Assembly: GCA_900769765.1 (NCBI GenBank)
Contig: CAAGHW010000099.1
Coordinates: 1-25,354, forward strand
Direction: 5' to 3'
Length of the DNA stretch: 25,354 bases
Source: Bacteroidaceae bacterium
GTDB taxonomy: Bacteria; Bacteroidota; Bacteroidia; Bacteroidales; Bacteroidaceae
Made by a program: the position numbers and the translations under genes. Below, piece by piece: positions 24,601 to 25,354 of the stretch. Positions within the stretch are counted from its first letter, which is position 1, and the number at the start of each line of letters is the position of its first letter. Under the pieces are notes generated by a model. The model had not been told where the DNA came from. It saw only the letters and a list, made by a program, of their open reading frames with translations, and did not search any database.

Positions 24601-25354
24601 ACCAGACCATTGCCAGCGCAAACAGGGCACCGAATATAGGAGGTATTATAATCAATGGTATTGATTTCTTGTTACGGAACGACAAGAAGATGACAAACAG
24701 GATAAACACCATTGCCAATCCCAACGTAGTGGTGGTATCTTTCTTTATTTGTCGTGCATTGTATACAGCGACAATAGGACCACCGATGCAGTCTATATCC
24801 ACACCATTGATTTCGGCCTTACGCTCAGCCGCTTCAAGTCCATCGACCAGTTTGTCATTGTTACCGGTATCACCCATGCCATTGCTTGGTTGGATGAACA
24901 CCAACATTGTAGACATGTCGCTGGAAAAGACTCTTCCGTCATATATCTCATATTGCACATCGGGATTGTAGTCCTGGAACTTCTGCAACAGCGGAGTTCC
25001 GATATTCAGAGGGTCGCGCATGACGACATCGCCAACAATCATTCCCGACGGCGATGTAAGCACGTTATAGGCATTCATCACACTCTGCCTGATACCGGAA
25101 ACTGTAAGTTTGTCTTCCAGAGCCTTATAATCGTCGTCGGTAAGGAATATCGGGAGATAATCGTATATAAACGATGTTACCCTACCGATGGTTTCCTCGT
25201 CAGCATAGGCGGTAATTGAATTTATAAGACCGTTTTCCTGTAATTTCAAGACCTCTTCCTCGAAGATTTCAGCAGACATAATTATGCTGTCCGGGTCCTG
25301 ACCTGAAAACAGCACAACAATCTTATCCTTTACCGCCACGTTCTCAAATGTGGC
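21692..25354 (-). CDS. Trifunctional MMPL exporter / lysophospholipid-type acyltransferase / SAM methyltransferase (5' end cut)
   Basis: 1220 residues visible. The frame is open to the window edge (ATFENVAVKDKIVV), so the GTG at 25339 is not the real start; the first membrane helix is missing. Three fused parts: (1) an RND/MMPL transporter (~residues 1-800) with two sets of membrane helices around periplasmic loops, including GAGAVVLGISLSYSIHIVSH and FIFGIGDDFSIFMMDGLLQE; (2) an acyltransferase (PlsC fold) with NHQSFID (HX4D, nt 22829-22849) and FPEGTRS (nt ~22628-22648); (3) a class I methyltransferase with TDIGCGYGQM (nt ~22184-22210) and LFNDSLHYVD. The same triple fusion is known from Bacteroidetes aryl-polyene/flexirubin-type clusters. 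It should assemble, methylate and move a lipid-linked product to the outer membrane. First of the visible operon genes; overlaps the oxidoreductase by ATGA. Confidence 0.9.
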   Translation of the reverse strand, partial: ATFENVAVKDKIVVLFSGQDPDSIIMSAEIFEEEVLKLQENGLINSITAYADEETIGRVTSFIYDYLPIFLTDDDYKALEDKLTVSGIRQSVMNAYNVLTSPSGMIVGDVVMRDPLNIGTPLLQKFQDYNPDVQYEIYDGRVFSSDMSTMLVFIQPSNGMGDTGNNDKLVDGLEAAERKAEINGVDIDCIGGPIVAVYNARQIKKDTTTTLGLAMVFILFVIFLSFRNKKSIPLIIIPPIFGALFALAMVWLIQGEISAIAIGAGAVVLGISLSYSIHIVSHLNNMSSPKEIIEELTMPLTIGCFTTIGAFAALMFTSSALLQDMGLFSVFTLIGTTLFCLVFMPQFLRGFKTSNKGYILTKIEQFVGYRYDGNRWVVLSIIALSVIALFFYNKVEFDDNMLNINYMPAHIVEAENQSCEILGDESKSVYIVTGGENLDELTDEYQRVEELLSVHMANGNVSQAMTLKDFVIPESVQKQRIERWNDFWAQRKDKAISQIDETARNVGFNGGAFAKFNDIVAKDYKVCTYSKEEIESIPVISEWMTVSDKSISLLSRISIDNEHKSAVYDELDKLENTAVIDRGYFSSKMVESTSEDFNYILLVSSLIVFFALLLSYGRIELTLLTFLPMAISWIIILGMMSIFDIKFNIVNIILATFIFGIGDDFSIFMMDGLLQEYKNGKKVLGAHKTAIFFSAFTAIVGMGVLIFAKHPALKSIALISVLGLSVVVLVSYTVQPMLFRLLVTSQTKKGGFPYTFGSILNTIYCFVYFLLGCILSQLYMLVLMPLPIRRQAKKLAFHKMVYWFTRIFLKTMITTKTIRQNPYNETYEKPAVIIANHQSFIDILLLLSTTPKIIMMTNSWVWNSPFFGWIVKYADFYHSADGYEALAQRLKERVQEGYSVVIFPEGTRSADCSIQRFHKGAFYLAHLLKLDILPMLIYGAGQVSAKKQGFYIKSGIVATRTLKRIAYGDTSFGETYQEQTKNIRKWYVEQYRLMNDELGRTHNAYFRDALIKNYIYKGPVLEWYMRIKCHIDGYYGLWDRLIPRKATVTDIGCGYGQMSFMLGILSPDRHIVAVDYDNDKIEIARSAFLSQKANVKFMCADMRLFDIPASDAILFNDSLHYVDADAQKKILSKAACSLNEGGMIIVRDGDASQTEKHEKIKATEKWSTQIIKFNKTTAELTFVSEEWMKQFAVANGLDIKIRRCDKDSSETLYILTKLCQ

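Noticed and set aside
23990..24664. 224-residue plus-strand open frame inside the MMPL gene
   Set aside because: Antisense shadow of well-conserved transporter sequence; composition is not protein-like.
1..25354. CRISPR arrays, insertion sequences, integrases or phage genes
   Set aside because: No regularly spaced repeats, transposase-like frames or terminal inverted repeats seen on either strand.

Overview
This window looks like chromosomal DNA from a member of the order Bacteroidales (Bacteroides/Prevotella-like). The signs are Bacteroidetes-type promoters (-7 element TAnnTTTG, often with TTG/TTTG about 19 bases upstream), little use of Shine-Dalgarno sites, a tmRNA tag of the Bacteroidales type (GNNNYALAA), a single-chain glycyl-tRNA synthetase, DUF3467 and DUF3316 proteins, and lipoproteins with acidic residues after the lipobox cysteine. 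There is no transposase, integrase, CRISPR array or phage gene.

Left part (1-8608), mostly housekeeping: the 3' end of a uracil-DNA-glycosylase-family gene; a secreted C10 (streptopain-like) cysteine protease; a small coiled-coil protein followed by zapA (cell division); rny (RNase Y) behind a long leader hairpin; ssrA (tmRNA) on the minus strand, sharing a perfect bidirectional terminator with rny; divergently, mntP (Mn efflux) and a compact ResB-CcsA-type cytochrome c/heme protein; and an AraC-family regulator ending in a strong hairpin that it shares with the converging glyQS operon.

Middle (8309-15866): the minus-strand operon glyQS, FKBP-type PPIase lipoprotein, DUF3467. Divergent from it is parC (topoisomerase IV subunit A), translationally coupled to a DUF3316 outer-membrane/periplasmic protein and followed closely by an S41 protease lipoprotein. 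tRNA-Leu(UAG) with a bidirectional terminator closes this part.

Right part (15996 to the window end, all minus strand): the distal end of a biosynthetic operon that I interpret as an aryl-polyene/flexirubin-like lipid-pigment cluster. In transcription order it has a trifunctional MMPL exporter / lysophospholipid-type acyltransferase / SAM methyltransferase (cut by the window edge), a phytoene-desaturase-like flavoprotein, a membrane-anchored C45 (acyl-CoA:6-APA acyltransferase-like) protein with a C-terminal TPR, a PaaK-like adenylate-forming ligase, a secreted protein of unknown function, and a 4'-phosphopantetheinyl transferase. The genes overlap or lie within about 11 bases of each other, so they are almost certainly one transcript. 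The ketosynthases, acyl carrier proteins and dehydratases expected for such a pathway are not in the window and should lie beyond 25354.

The observations I rate highest are this cluster with its unknown secreted protein and its C45 enzyme, a QLTLF clamp-binding-like pentapeptide at the C-terminus of ParC together with an altered quinolone-determining region, a C10 protease that has no room for the usual inhibitory propeptide, and structured leaders in front of rny and mntP.
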